A DNA stretch of 64,000 nucleotides, taken from assembly GCA_031213475.1 (NCBI GenBank), contig JARUPZ010000005.1:5886988-5950987 (forward strand), given 5' to 3'. Below are positions 1 to 12,587 of this stretch, one piece after another. Under the pieces are notes generated by a model. The model worked only from the letters and a program-made list of their open reading frames with translations, did no database searches and was not told where the DNA came from. The stretch comes from Nereocystis luetkeana (taxonomy: Eukaryota; Sar; Phaeophyceae; Laminariales; Laminariaceae). How positions within the stretch are numbered: position 1 is the first letter of the stretch; each line of letters begins with the position of its first letter. The position numbers and the translations under genes were made by a program.

Positions 1-112
1 GCACAAATACTAATCAATCATGGACCTCTGTCCGCTTCGCATAATTTGATGTATTTTTTTCCTGAGCGAACGTAGCGGGCGGCGTAGGCCGCCCGCAAAG
101 CGAAGCGCCTTG
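1..112 (-). repeat. Truncated end of dispersed repeat family AF
   Basis: This stretch matches the ends of two other copies, at 28868-28985 (inverted) and about 3195-3275. The shared order is a 'caatcatggacc' segment, a 'ctgagcga' segment and an 'agcgaagc-cctt' segment. It contains a perfect 9-bp stem (GCGGGCGGC at 75-83, partner at 88-96, loop GTAG) that is also present near 28890-28910 but missing in the 3.2-kb copy. The window edge cuts the element, so only its terminal part is visible. Confidence 0.6.
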
Positions 113-2389
113 TTACACATACCCCTGATAGAACAAATTATCCAAACTGTTTTGTTCGGCACCTGGGAGAGTGCGAATGCCGACCGATGCTTCTATGATT
201 AGGGCTGGGCACTGGCAGAGGACGTACTTCACGTAGTAATCTACTGGCGGTAGTAATCTACTTATTGACCCGCCTAGTATATTCGCCAGTAGATGTTTAT
301 CTTGCGTACGTCCCAGAAACACGCCAACATTATTGTAAACCCACCAAATGAATCCCGGAAGAAAGAGGAGAACGAAGAGGGACGAGAGAAGAAATGAAAG
401 AGGGAGCTCATACCTTTCTTCCTTACTTCATAAGATCGCCACATCATCGCCGCACGTGTGCATGCATTTTTTCTCGACTTTCTTCGTGAGATTTCCCGCG
501 TTGATGAAGGCGACCACCCCCGGCAAGTATGCTGCAACGCAGTATACTGACTGATTTTGACGATAGCACTACCGCTGCTGACTGAGCCAGCAAGTGCCCA
601 GCCCGATCGATGATAGGATATACATCTCTGTCGAGGTTTTCCACAGAGTGCATTTATCGTATCTTTTGCTCGCCTTGTTACCGAGGCACTCGGTTCGAAA
701 TACATTCGAGGAAGTTTTTTTTGCGTCGTACACGGGTACAACAATACGTCGTATTTGTCATATTTCGGTACTGCTGTTACACGGTAGAGTCTACACCTTT
801 GTTTTATACCAAACACGGCTGTAGTCTAGTCGTGCTCGTACTGCTGTTTGTAGACTAGTCGTAGAGCAGGAATACGGAGGGGAGCAAATAAGACCTACAG
901 CATACACAAAAACCTATATATTTCCTTGACAATATTTGATCCTGTTCACTATGGTCCCCGTAATAGTAGCCTACGGACTATACTGGTATAGTATACATAC
1001 ATATATTATTATGGTATGTTGTACATGGTATATATGCATATTTATAGCTGGTACAGCTGGTATATACGTATACTGTACCAGGTACATACTACAGCAGTAG
1101 TAGAAGAAGCAGTAGCAACATGCTGATCTACAGCAGCAGTGCTGTTACTACTCGTGTCATACTGCTGGGGTATCACATAACTTTTCACTGGGGCCTTATC
1201 ATACGTACATAAAACAAGTCATCAAGTCTTGTTTTATGTTCAGTATAACCCTGCACCAACCACCCTGTCCGGATATAATGATCGTTTGGACATAAAAATG
1301 GATATTTCAGCGGTCTTTATATATATGGACAGAGAAGTACCAGGCATCATGTACCAGGTACGTGCCTGTTGCAATTATACTGGTAATACTCACGAACAAC
1401 ATACAGCAGTCAGCACTTTCCGACAGCGTCACCTGCATCCTGCGTGTCGATTCCGGCGACGATTGCTGCCTGGGGCTTCCCGCGAGAGATAGATGATTGC
1501 CGCTCCGCCTCTCCAGTGTGGCATTGTGCTCGAAGTCACGCTCTACTGCCAGGCTTTGGGTCATGTTCCTTCCAGTCTCTAGACCCATTCACTAAATCCA
1601 ATTGTCCGGTTTGAGCTCGTTTCTCGTTCCGACCGGTCGTGCCAGCCATACTCCAGTGAAGTTCTGGCCTAGAATTCAGCCAGCTTGCGATTTTCCCCAC
1701 TACGTCGTTCGTACCAGCAGAGCAGACCAGATGGGAGAGAGCAGAGCTGGGCCACCTGTGTAGCATTGCTCACAAAAAAAAACTCATTTTGGCTAATCGT
1801 ACAATAAAATGAAGGCCTGGAAGCACCTCTACTTCCGTTTTTTTTGTCATCGATGTCATGTTTTTCTGCTCTAGCTCAAAACGTTTTCGTTGATCCAATA
1901 TGTGGCAAGGTAGATATGGACCCCTTCGTGCACTCCCGTGACGGTGGCAAAGCCGCAGCAGTTTCCGTGCCCTGCTTCCAGTCGGACCTCGTCGCTGAAA
2001 TTTAAAAATTGGTAAAAAATATGGTTCCAGGCGTTTGAATTTGATTTTCTCGTACTGGAGCCAAGTATATTTTTTGGCTGCTGTAGACATATACCTGGTA
2101 CACATACTTACAGTTATCCTTTTCCTAAAATCACTTGATTATAAGGATCTGCCTCACGCTCAGCGAGTCTCCCACGATTTTTTGTCGCTTCTACGATCTT
2201 TGCTTTCTTCGCGTTCTTTGCTTTTTTTGCGTGCTTGCTTCTCGTGCAACACTTTTTCCCTCGGGCAACAGAAAAAAAATACTCGGAAAAAGAAAAAGTC
2301 GATTTTGTGTTTTCAGCGGTTTGGGAGGCTCTCTTTCGCTTTTTTACACCGGCTGGTTGGATTTTTTTTTTGCACTTTCAGTTTTTTTT
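113..2389. other. No recognisable gene
   Basis: The open frames here are short, overlap on both strands and show no recognisable domain. About 945-1200 is rich in TA-flanked words (TACGTA, TACCAGGTA at 1076-1084 and 1352-1360, ATACGTATA) and CAG/CTG triplets. A fragment related to the end of the 110-bp MITE described at 55521 lies near 950-975 (tatggtccccgtaata). Confidence 0.5.
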
Positions 2390-3275
2390 TTCCTCTTTCC
2401 TTCTTCCGTTTCGTGTGCGTGGGTGTAGTCGGAGCACGGCGACGCTGGCGAGTCCGGCGCCGTCGCGGGTGTCGGCGGATGGTGGCGGGTAGAGGGGGGG
2501 TTGCAAGGAGCGCGGTCGCGGTTTTCGTGGCTAGGCGTCGTGTGTGCCTCGAGACACAAGGGCAGCATGAATGGGCTCTGTTCTGCCTCCATACGAAAAA
2601 TCAGACTTAGTATGTACGAGTCCATATGTGTCGTTCGGGATCGCAAGCTAACATTCAAGCGGTGCTTATTTTTTCGACCACCCTGAACTATACAAAGAGA
2701 CGAACGCCCGTCTGACCATGGACATCGTCGAGCTGACGAACGAGGGTTACGGTGAGCACCGGGCTTCACGCGGGGCGGGCGACGGGGACCACTGTGACAG
2801 AGAGGGATGAAAGCTTTACGCGGACCGAATCGGTGGCGAGGTGGTCGAGAGAGGGGCGGGCGGCATACGAGGCTGAGAGACAAGCTCTGGTGTTCATTTC
2901 TTTTAGTTTTTCTTCTTTGACTGGTGCAAGGTGTTCCAGGGGCAGACGATTATTACATGAGAGGGGGCGGGGATTTTTTTCCCTTTTCGAATTTTTAATT
3001 TTTCGGTTTCATTTTCATTGTTTTTGCGGTGCTGCTGCTGTGCCATGCTGTGTGCTTTCTCGTTCGTACATACCAGTACCAGCATAGCCAGGTCATACAA
3101 CATATCAAAATAAGAAAATAAGTACCCTACCTGGGGTGTGTACGTACGCACGGCATGTGACTCTTGACATTATCAAGTCGCCAATTTGCAACTACAACAT
3201 TCATAAAATATATATTCAATCATCGACCTTGTGTCCGCTTCGCGTAATTTTCCTTCCTGAGCGAAGCGCCTTGGA
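2390..3275 (-). repeat. Dispersed repeat family AF, copy 1
   Basis: On the minus strand this copy matches 28868-29560 along its length, and 24034-24620 in its inner part. The same frame is open in all three inner parts on the element strand, giving a Pro/Ser-rich peptide with shared segments such as SPF-x-LP-x-CLEAH and RAPC. The complementary strand is also fairly open, so coding is not proven. The high-coordinate end is the same end seen at 1-112. No terminal inverted repeat or target duplication could be defined. Confidence 0.6.
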
Positions 3276-4206
3276 TGCTAGTAAATACTCGTACCAGTTT
3301 CCTTGGGTTTTTTTAGTAACTTGAAAAAAAAAAAGATACCGTGGTATTATGTTTAGCCCGGCCGGCAGCAGCAACGTAGAACACATGCTCCGTCGCTCTG
3401 CCGCTGCTCTTCCCAAGGATACAGGAGCTGCTGCAGTAGCAAGGCCAGCACGTACCACGTGTCTGCGTATGCATCGGGAGAGAAAACAGAGTTATTCGTA
3501 GCGTGTTTCGAACTGTCGGCACAAGCGAGAGCAGGATAGCCGTTTTGTGCATATTTTTGGTGATGTTTAGGCACCATTCTCAGGTCGACCGTGGCAACTG
3601 GAGGTTCGATCCCTAATCTCGCAAGGCGGAAATGACATGACTGGCTGTATGCGAGCACACACACGGAAATCAGGTCAATTTCGTCAAGTATCTTCGAGTC
3701 GGACCTCGGCCGTGAAAATGGCCTAATCGGGCGGCGCAATTGCCTCGACTGAAGCTGCCGTTTGCTTGCAGCTGCGACGAACCCAATTGATCCAAGCTTA
3801 GGACGGCCAAGCGCCAAGCAGCCACATGACAGGCTCTATCTCATGACTTGATTGAGTTCCTCTGATCGTCCTGTGTCATTTGGGGGCTTCAGTGCGCAGC
3901 ACGGTGACCGCGAAGAGTGCCTCAAAAGGCCCTCTGTGGGGCTGATCTCTGCCAAACCCTTGTTTCAATAGTATTCGCGTTTTTTTATTGCACCTAAAAA
4001 CCCATTTTGTGGGCAATGCAACACAGGTGGGGCCGGGACGACGGCCAAGCTTTATAGAGCAACATTCTGTCCCCAATGGCGAACGTCTCCAAGGGTTCGC
4101 GAAACGTAACATAAATCCTCCAATACGACATTGAATTCCGAAATTTCATTATTTGGTTGTAACGCAGCAGGCGCGGCCCCTTAAGATATACCTGGTACCG
4201 CAGTTA
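3276..4206. other. No recognisable gene
   Basis: The open frames are short and conflicting. A 'gagtcggacctcg' segment near 3690 also occurs near 1978 and, as 'agtcggacctcc', near 5785, which suggests small dispersed repeats. TACCTGGTA lies at 4189-4197, just outside the TIR element that follows. Confidence 0.45.
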
Positions 4207-5035
4207 GACCTATGCCAATGGAAACGCGAAGTTCGAAAGTTTTTTTTCAAATATATCGCTTTAAAAAAACAGCCGAAAATTTTCTCGTACCGCCGCTGTG
4301 GGGAAAAAAGAGAAAAATGTTTAATTTTTTCTTTTTTTTTCCCCAACGGCTGCAGGCGGCGCAATTTGTGTTTTTCTGGTCGCAAATTGTCAACACGGTG
4401 ATCGAAACCAGCTCGTGCGACGATCGACGCTCAATCTCGACATAGACTCAGTCCACGGCGAACCCACTCGGTATCTGGCAAGCCCAACGAGTATAGATGA
4501 CGGCCTCGAAGATACCAGGCGGATCCATGGTCTAGGGGGCGAGAGCTTGCCGGCGGCGTCCTACGGTATTCTCCCAAACCTGAAAAAAAGTCTATTTTTT
4601 GCCATTCGAGACGGATGGAGAAGTTTTGTCTTCTGTTTTGTGCAAACCAGCGGCCAAATGTTTTTTTATCACACGCCTGGTCAGCTCCCGCCACATGACA
4701 CCGGCCATGGTGTGAAGACGGTGACCCTAGGGTGGGTCGGAGCCCCTATAACGAGCGCACTCCGTTCAGAATTCATGACGCAATCGTTGGTTTTGTTGAT
4801 CGATGTCTGTCGAGGACTCGGAATCTCGCCGCTTCGAACCAAAGATCGGCCTGAGTTTTTCTCAAGCCGATGTTGGCCCAACATCGGCCCCAGATTTGCT
4901 TTTTTCGGGCTTTTCCAAAAGTTAGGACCTTTTTTTTTTACGTGGCCCATAGGAAGCGCGTTCTGATTTTTTTTGGCGGGGATCTTTGAAATTCAAACTT
5001 TTTATTGCAACTTCGCTGTACCATTGGCATAGGTC
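4207..5035 (+). mobile_element. 829-bp TIR element (family B copy 1), TTA target duplication
   Basis: The element starts GACCTATGCCAATGG and ends with the inverse, CCATTGGCATAGGTC. It is flanked by TTA at 4204-4206 and 5036-5038. Subterminal 'gcgaagtt' follows on both ends. A second, inverted copy with TTA on both sides lies at 55685-56877, and a partial copy near 49960-50200. A frame of about 180 codons (4415-4966) is mostly conserved with the 56-kb copy, which is interrupted, so the element may derive from a coding transposon or a captured sequence. No transposase motif is recognised. TTA duplications suggest the PIF/Harbinger superfamily, although the terminal bases are not the GGG type seen at 32044 and 48028. 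Confidence 0.75.
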
Positions 5036-5271
5036 TTACGAGCAATCTTTGGTTCGGGAGGTATGCCGTTTGCCGTAAGGCGTTTTTCACAGGTCACTTT
5101 TACACTGGGAGCAGTGTACACAGCTGCGGAAAAGACAAATTTTGCGAAAAAAATATATGAAAAGACATGAAGGAGTACAATATTGGCGGCGCGGTCCCTT
5201 CACAATGAAAAGTGGGTGATGTTGATGGTGGTCGGACCATCCAGCCCACCCACCAACCGATCGATGCCTCC

Positions 5272-5325
5272 AGCAATCTACATACCCACCAACCCACACC
5301 CACCCACCCATACCCACCCAGGTAC
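5272..5325 (+). repeat. (CCCA)n-like simple repeat
   Basis: The run consists of degenerate ACCCACC units. It lies in a gene-free stretch (5036-5729) where I see nothing else to annotate. Confidence 0.7.
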
Positions 5326-5729
5326 GATGCAAGGTTTCTGCGATGACGCGCATCGCTTAACGGTGAAAGCGATCTCAAGCCTGTTGCTCCAACACACTAC
5401 GACTATCAAAAATGTAAAGATAGAAGAACCACCAACGCAATACTGCTGTACGCTTAACCCAGTCATTAATAGGAGTTCGGCCACTTCAAGGCGACTGTCA
5501 CGCTCCCCACTCCGGCCGTTCTTGTGATAAACAGCAAGGTTGGCCCAGGCTGGATTTCTTATTCGAGGGAGGGTATTTTCCACACTAATTTCAAGATAAA
5601 CGAACTTCTAATTATCCTCTAAATATCAGCCTTGCTTCCTTCTTGGCGTTTTTTTTTAGGTATCCTGTACTTTTGTGTGTTTGCCGACCCCCCCTCGTGA
5701 AAAAAAAAAAAAAGACGGCACATATATAC

Positions 5730-5900
5730 CATTTAGTATATCGGACGGACCTAGTCAGGGCCTGAGAATTGATCCCTCACCACTTCAAGTCGGACCTCCG
5801 CAACACGGCACCCTAGTGCAATGTGCTATGATAAACGCGCTGCTTCGATGAACCGCAAAACACTGGCCAATTTATCCCTTCTAAAGTGAAACTTGAAAAA
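5730..5900 (+). repeat. Short dispersed repeat family C, copy 1
   Basis: This matches the reverse complement of about 55235-55400. Shared blocks include 'gaattgatcc', 'tagtgcaatgtg', 'gctgcttcgatg' and 'atttatcccttctaaa'. Both copies are followed by an A-rich tract at the same end, which suggests a retroposed short element. No internal promoter boxes were identified with confidence. Confidence 0.6.
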
Positions 5901-7680
5901 AAAATTACCTGATACCTGGTATTATTAATAGGTACAAACAGTAGGTACCCGGTTGTTTTGTTGTTGTGTTGTCTAACATTAACTTACAGCAGTACAATGC
6001 AGTCCGTGGTCGCAGCATGATATGACGACTTCCAATTTTTTTTTTCCGACTTAGAGAATCTTGATATTACAGCCTACAGCTCTACAGACGTCGCGTGCTG
6101 CTGTACCGTACCATTGAGAACAAGTTCACGACAGAGTGGTCCGGCTGGCACGGGTACGCAAACACATGAGACGCCCGATAAATTTCCGTGCATATAGGTT
6201 CCGTTCCTGTATCGATGTCACCACACCAATACATGAGACGGAAGAAGACCAGACATCCAAAAGTTCGTTCTGAGTTTCATTGCGCTTGCCTTTGCCTTCG
6301 CCCGTGACGACTGAAACCCTCCAGATAATGATTGCCTCTAGCTGAACACACAGGGCACGGCGATGAGAAGAACGAACGGAAGATCGGGGCAGCCAAGCGC
6401 AGACATCCCATAGAAGAACGGGATCTCATTGAACGGATGCCCCCCTCGCACGATTCAGGGAGTTCCAGGCGAGATGACTGCATTGTAGACACCCGGCGAG
6501 ACTGTCAGGTTTTCCCGAAACGTCTATTATTATTAATAAACCACGTTGCCACATATCATACGAGTACGAGTACCGGGACTGCGTACGAGTATGTCTGCCA
6601 GCTGGTCGATCTGTCTACCCATGCGTATACGTACGCCAAAGCTGTTCTGTGGCCATCGTCAGCACGTTACCGCCGTGAGACGCCTGCATCGGGATTGTTT
6701 CCGCGTGCCTATCTTTCCAGGGCCCACCGAAACATCGATATAAAAACAACAGTCTACTCGTCGTTACTCGCACTCGTATCGTCAATGAACTACTAATACT
6801 GTTGTATAACACTGCTGTAGTAAATACTGCTGTCGTATCTCTGCAGTACACCGGGGGGGAGAAGGGTAGACACCTGTGACCACGGCTTGCCCAGAAGGTC
6901 GTTGAGAATAAAACCTCCTACGAGTTTAGGCTGGAAAGTAAAAGTGACGATTAAAAAAAAAGGTATGGTACCAGGTATTAATACTATCTGCATCAATCAA
7001 GAGGGTATCCGCGGTAAAAATCGGGACGGGAAAATGTGGTCGGGGCGGAAGCGGTACGGTACGGCACGGGAACGGGAACCCCGATCCATTCGTGTTCAAT
7101 GGGGTGCTTCGTTACCGCGCCCGCGATTCCCGGCCCGTCTTCGACTCATCGATGGTTTGTGTTCCCGCCGTCTACCATCCCGCCGTACTGCGCCGCGGGG
7201 TGTCGATCTGTTTCCCTTCCCGACTGTCCCTTTACGTACTATCTGCCCAGTTGTTCCCGCCCCATCCCGACGTCCGCGCACAGCTTCTACCATCCCGCAC
7301 CTCTCTCGTACCTCGTACGCGGGTACTCGTATTGCGGTTGTTATTATCATTGAATATACCACACTTTCTTGTTTTCCCATTATATGAAGACGACCAGGGG
7401 GGGTATGGAGTTTTGTCACCTTGGATCCAACAAACAGCAGAGAGGAAATACAGTAGTTTTAACACACAAGTTAGTTGGATATTTTCCAGATATATGCCTG
7501 CTGACCCTGGGGAGTTTCTTTTTATACCAGGATTAGTGGTAGTTGTGTTTTTATTGCCGGTGTGACGGGGTCCATACGTATCTCGTAGATAATATATATA
7601 GGAACGTATGCGTGCGGAGTTCGCAATCGAGCCAGATGACGTCGCTCGTTGTTTCCTCTTGTTTTTTTCTGTGTCTAGCC
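5901..7680. other. No recognisable gene
   Basis: Frames between 6277 and 7711 overlap on both strands without domains. Around 7040-7300 the sequence is CGGTACGG/CCCG-rich and low in complexity. TACC(A/T)GGTA words sit at 5913-5921 and 6969-6977, and TATTAATA occurs near 5922-5930. Confidence 0.45.
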
Positions 7681-8352
7681 TTGTACGACTACGGGCTGAG
7701 AGTACGAACAACGTGTTAAATCCCTATGCTCCGCCACCTTTCGATTCGTTATAACTATCTTCGCCACCGCAGCCTTGCGGGCCGGGCGCACGACTCTTGG
7801 TGCCAAAAAACCCACCGGCGGCACTTCCGATCCAAAAACAACTAGCCCCCCCCGGTACATCGTCAGAGTTGATCGCGTTCGACATTCTGCCACCGGCTCC
7901 TGCAGCTGCTTCGCTGAGAAGCCGACCCTTCTCTTGCCGCTACTAAACGGCCGCGGCGTCGCCGTCAGCGCCCGCCACTTTGGCCAGTCTGTACTGGCCG
8001 TTGCAGCCGCCACGGACTACATCTGCTAAGGACTGCGGGGGCGGTTCTACGTCTTCCAGGAAACCATTCGGCATGCCCAGTCTCAACTCCCCTTTATTCT
8101 CCACAGCAGGTGCTCCGACCATCAAGGCCACTGCGTCCTCCGTCGTCCATGACGTACGACTCAGGATACTCCCAGGCGTCGTCGATCACTCGTACGCTGC
8201 CGCAAGCAGCGCGTCTGCGGCTCCTTTATCGATCCTTAGCCGGTGCACAGTAGGTTCACCCTCCAGGCGTTAGCTCTGACCCCGGGCCCGGCCCCGTACT
8301 GTTGGAGGGAGCCGTCCCCAGCTGCTGAGCTCGTGTGCTGGCTTGCCCGACA

Positions 8353-10093
8353 CTATCGCGGGGGGGGGCGTGCAAAACCCCGCGTCACGTCGAGGCCGTT
8401 CAAGTGAGACAGACCGTCGTTCAGCTCATCCACCACCCCCCCACCACCTCGATCCGACGTGCTGACGTCGTCCACCTCGGACCCCCCCTTTTCCGTAGAC
8501 AGGGGGTCTTTCGCCTGGGAAGGTACAGGTAGTGCAGACGACACGCGTTGCCAGGTGACATTTCGCGTGAATAGCACAGTGCGTTGCCTCGTCACTACTC
8601 GTACTGAGTCTCGGGGGAAGTTGGGTGCAGGGCCAAGGTAAAAAAAAAAAGCACTGTGGTGCTTTTGCCTTGGCCTTGTTTTCCCTCTTCGCCTTGCAGT
8701 AGCCAGGCTTGAGGAAAGGTAGCAATACTACCGGGGGGGACGCGTTCTACGATAAAGGTAGCACATTTCCGCAATTTATTTTTCTGCATGACGGGGCTCC
8801 TTAACCCATAATTGTCAGAATGCCAATCTTGCATACAAAAATGGCGTTTTTGTATACTTGGGTCAGGAATTATTCACCGGGACGCAAATTGTTTTTTTGC
8901 TCAAGTCAGTTTTTGGGTGACTTACTAATAGTATTGAGCTCCTCAGGCGAGGAGCCTCAGAAAAATGAGGGCGAGCCTCCATCGTAAAACGCCTCGGGGG
9001 AGCTACCATGCCACATATCATGCGGCGACTTGCTCTCAGGGTTAGCTGTCGTTGCTGTGCAGTTCAAGGCGTCACACGCCCAGTGGGACGCTTCCGCCCA
9101 CAACGACGCAGTGGCCTGGATTCGTCCCGCCATTGCGGCCGCCTCGACCAAACTCAGCGCGCGCTCTGCTACTCCATTGAATTGGGGACTGTCGGCCGTC
9201 GTGAGTTCCTGCTTGATTCCTCGTGATCTACACAGCTCGCCAAACTTGCCCCCGCGGAATTCGCCACCTCCATCTGATCCGACGATTACCACAGTAGAAG
9301 GGACACCGTCTGCACGAGAATCCGCAAGGAACTGCTCGAACAATTCCGCGGCGTCCGACTTGTGGCGCATAAAGTACATACATCCACGTATACCGATAAA
9401 AATCGTCGTGCACTATGAGAGTATACCGCTTCCTTCCGAGAGACTCTACCACCTTAGGTCCACTAAAAAAAAATCAAAAGCCCTCCCAAGCTTGTTATCT
9501 TCTCGTGTGTGTGTGGACTGTTTGATACCTTTGCGGAGACCCTTCGCCATGGAGCACCCTCCGCACTCCAGCAGCTCTCGCTCGAGGACAACCCCTTGCT
9601 GCTCCACGGTCTTGCGGAGTAGTATCTCATGGGAGTGTCCAGCCGCGCAGTGGAAGCCATTGATGTTAATCGCAGACTTGAGGGGCAGTTGCCCCCGGGC
9701 GAGTACAGCACAGACACTTTCCCCACAACTGCGGTCGACCCGGTAGCCGTACAGGCTGTAAAGGGTCCCACTCAGCGGAAACACGATCGATCGCTCTGAC
9801 TTGAGCCTGACTACAATCCCTGTGGGGCGCCGTGTGAAAGTGTGGTCGCTTTTCACGAGAGTGGGCAGGGAAAATAGGTGGCGGCGGAGATCCGGCACGT
9901 GTGTAACTTTCGTAAGCAGCAGTTGCACGAGGCCGTTTCCGGACCGAAAGACAACGCTTATATCACCGTAACCTTCGATCGATTGAGTGGATCCATCGGC
10001 GATTCGCAGTTTCAGGTTGCATTCTCTATAGTTGATCATGTAATCCGCTGAGGGCGTCATGTGAGTAGACGCACCACTATCACATATCCATAC
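8353..10093 (-). pseudogene. Copia pol remnant: protease, integrase, integrase-RT linker
   Basis: The protease active site reads DSGA at 10070-10081, followed by STHM. Next come a zinc-binding region (H and CxxC residues near 9600-9570), then the integrase core. The core reads on through a frameshift near 9450 (a run of eight A on the plus strand at 9466-9473) and another near 9380. The catalytic Asp is in SDGGGEF (9272-9274) and the catalytic Glu in GVAERAL (9164-9166). After the MITE-like insertion the typical LPFLKPGY segment resumes at about 8722. A second A-run (8641-8650) marks another frameshift before the GPAPNFPRD...VTRQRT...TRNVTWQ segment. Left of 8353 the linker is barely recognisable. 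Protein identity is certain at superfamily level, and the copy cannot make a full Pol. Confidence 0.85.
8741..8995. mobile_element. 255-bp MITE-like insertion inside the Copia integrase
   Basis: Imperfect terminal inverted repeats read GCGTTCTACGAT on the left and, inverted, GCGTTTTACGAT on the right. The direct repeat GGGGGA lies at 8735-8740 and 8996-9001. Conceptually removing one repeat plus the element brings the interrupted integrase reading frame back into register, so this is an insertion and not background divergence. It has no coding capacity. The superfamily is unclear. Confidence 0.7.
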
Positions 10094-11734
10094 CTAGGTC
10101 ATCGTCTTCTGCCTGCCAAGCAGGCTCCCCTTCCCCCGAACCATCACCGTACTTGCCTGTCTCTTCGGCCTTGAAAGCTGAGGTCAGGACCATACCCTTC
10201 TCTTGGTCGTCGTCCCTCGCCCCAACCGCTCTCGCCACCGCCATGACAGCTTCTTCTTTCGATGAGGGGCAGACATCAGCAGCGTGCCCCGACCCGTTGC
10301 ATCGACTGCATCGGTCCATGGACGTGGGACAGGCATCGGCAGAGTGCCACCGTCCTCGGCACCGGCTGCATAGCTTCGCCGTGCAGTCGCTTATCCAATG
10401 GCCCTTCTTGCCACACCTATGACGCTTGCCCACTGGAGTACTCCCGCTGGTGGCTTTGGCGCTGCCGCCATCGCCCCCAGCAGCCGCGGCCGAGCCACCA
10501 CCGACCTCGTTGGTGCCTTTTCCACCTCGTCCAGGCTGTCGTCGCCGTCCGCCTTTTTCTCTGCCATTGCCTCCCCCTTGTCCGCGACCACCACCACCAC
10601 CGCCGCCGCCGGCGTACATAGCATGGCCTGCTTGGACAGCGTTGGACCCCTTCTTCCCGTTTCCAGAAAGTCGGCGATGCCGTTCTCGAACAGCCTTGAT
10701 GATGTCATCACGGCCGATGCTGTCACGTGACACTAGGTTTCGAGTCTCCATCTCGTATTCGGCAGGCAGAGCGTCAATTAAGATGGTGTACAGCATGTCG
10801 TCGTCTACTGACGTTCCTGCTGCGCGCATTTCCGCGTCAAGATCCTCGATCCTGCCCGTCTCCTCGAGCGGGTTGCTCCCCGGCTCTATTTTGAAGCTCT
10901 TCAGGCGTCTCGAGAGGTCCGACTTGGCCCCCGTCGTTTGAGAGCCGTACCACGCAAGGAGAGCGTCCCACGCTTGCCTCGGCGAAGTACACATGTGCCA
11001 AATACTCTTGTCGCTCTTGCTTTTGAGCGCAGTCGACAGGGAATTCCACGCCAGAGTATGCATGTGCACACTTTCGCGGCTAAACCCCCTAGCGACAAGC
11101 TTTGAGTTTCCTGTGTCCAGTTCCCCTACGGGAATGTACTGCGGTAGATCCGACACGAAGGCGGAGAAAAAACCAACTCCTTTGGCGTAACACCGAGCGC
11201 CTCTTGTCCAGGGGTTGAACTCAGGCTTCAACCCACTAAACGACGGCACGGGAGTATGTTTAAATGCCAAATGGCGCGAGAGAGGTAGAACAAATCCACC
11301 ACCCAACTCACCGCCAGGGTATGACCCCCATTCTCCAGTCCTTCCAGGCTTGTCTGGCTGACCCCTTGGTGGGCCAACCTCGACAGGCAACGCAGTTCCC
11401 CGCGTCCGGTTGCTCCCAGATCTGGCGAGGCGCCCTCACGCAAATTGGTTTCTTGTTCTGCTGCAATATGCCGGGCCATGCCTACAGCAGCAGCAGGGGT
11501 CTCTCTTACAGCAGCGGGCGCTATCCCACGCGGGATCTGCCCAACAGCAGCGCTGCCCTCAGCACTGCCGGACTCCGATCGCCCGTTGTTTCTCGTGAAC
11601 TCGGCCATCATGTCTCTCATGACGTTCATCGTCGACGCCTGACTGTGCTCAATCGCCAGCTTTACCTTGTGCCTCATATCTTGAACTTCACCCGGAGAGT
11701 TGTGCTCCTCGTGAGCCGACCTCTCCGAAGGCAT
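10080..11734 (-). pseudogene. Copia Gag with CCHC zinc knuckles, one frameshift
   Basis: The N-terminal part starts with ATG at 11734 and is open to 11228. The main part lies in another frame from about 11390 to the stop at 10080, so one indel near 11.35 kb splits the gene. The main part carries the Copia Gag (UBN2-type) region, with the DLSRRLKSFKI and MLYTILIDALPAEYE segments. It then has a Gly-rich basic stretch and zinc knuckles near its C terminus. Two knuckles are intact CX2CX4HX4C (beginning CSRCRG and CSRCNG). The first has lost its leading Cys (HRCGKKGHW). The last codons overlap the protease frame, which is shifted by +1. Confidence 0.85.
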
Positions 11735-11740
11735 CTTGAC

Positions 11741-11751
11741 TTCTGGTACCA
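11741..11751 (-). other. Primer-binding-site-like sequence
   Basis: On the minus strand this reads TGGTACCAGAA, close to the TGGTATCAGA site complementary to initiator Met-tRNA that many Copia elements use. It lies between the LTR-like unit (edge 11776) and the Gag ATG (11734). The 24-base gap from the LTR edge is longer than usual, and TACCAG words are common in this genome, so the call is tentative. Confidence 0.35.
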
Positions 11752-11775
11752 GACCTCAAACGTTCAAGTCACAAG

Positions 11776-12470
11776 TGTGTTCGTAGAGTCTAAACCTGGA
11801 TGCCTTGACCACAACGTGGTCTGATGATAATATTTATAGTCGTTGTATTAGAGGACAGCGGAGGAGAGAGAGAGCGAAGCCTAGCTCGCAGCTGGGATCG
11901 GATAATGGAGTGCTCGAACTCTGCTCATGAACACACGGCAAAATTCACAATAACGCCTGCGAAGGTATACGCAACCCTCTACAACTAGTAACCGTCGCTG
12001 CTGGAACGATCCCAACGAACATGGCCGATTAAGCAGGTGACAATAGGAGTGTTTGTTCAATGGCACTACGGCGCGCTTTGCGAGTAAGGTATTTTTGTTC
12101 TATGATACGAGTGTACGGATCTCCTCGATTTGCTTACAAATGCAAGTGGCGTCTACGGTTGTACATTCATTTTCAAGTTGTAGTCTACTACAACGACCCA
12201 TCGACATCGAGCATACCCAGATACCCATTGTAAGCATTAACTCCCCTCGACATCAAACATCTTCATTCAGAAAAACTCCCAGACGGTCAGGGTTCGGGTT
12301 ACTGCTGTATACAGTTCACACTACTACAGGGTATACTTGTATCGACAAAAAACACAAAACAACTCCTAGGAAGCAGACAGGGGTCCCCCTCTCCCCCCGC
12401 TGGTCATATATTCCATAAACCCCGTGTCGCTACCACCGGGGTCAAACCCACATATCTTAGGATTCCTGTA
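11776..12470 (-). repeat. Unit L, probable part of the Copia 5' LTR, copy 1
   Basis: This unit matches 30661-31440 closely from a sharp edge at TGTGTTCGTAGAG. On the minus strand the edge would be the CA end of an LTR, about 40 bp before the Gag ATG. It is joined directly to unit E (12475-13310). In the 30-kb copy, L and E are separated by repeat D. L plus E together would make a 1.5-kb LTR, which is long but possible. The other end of the LTR is not certain. Confidence 0.55.
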
Positions 12471-12587
12471 CTAAATTTATATCATTAATATCCTTGCCGC
12501 CCAACAATGTGTAGCATAATTTTTTCAAAGTGGATCACTCACAAGCATTACGACTTTATGTTTAAATGCTCTCAATACCTACTAATA

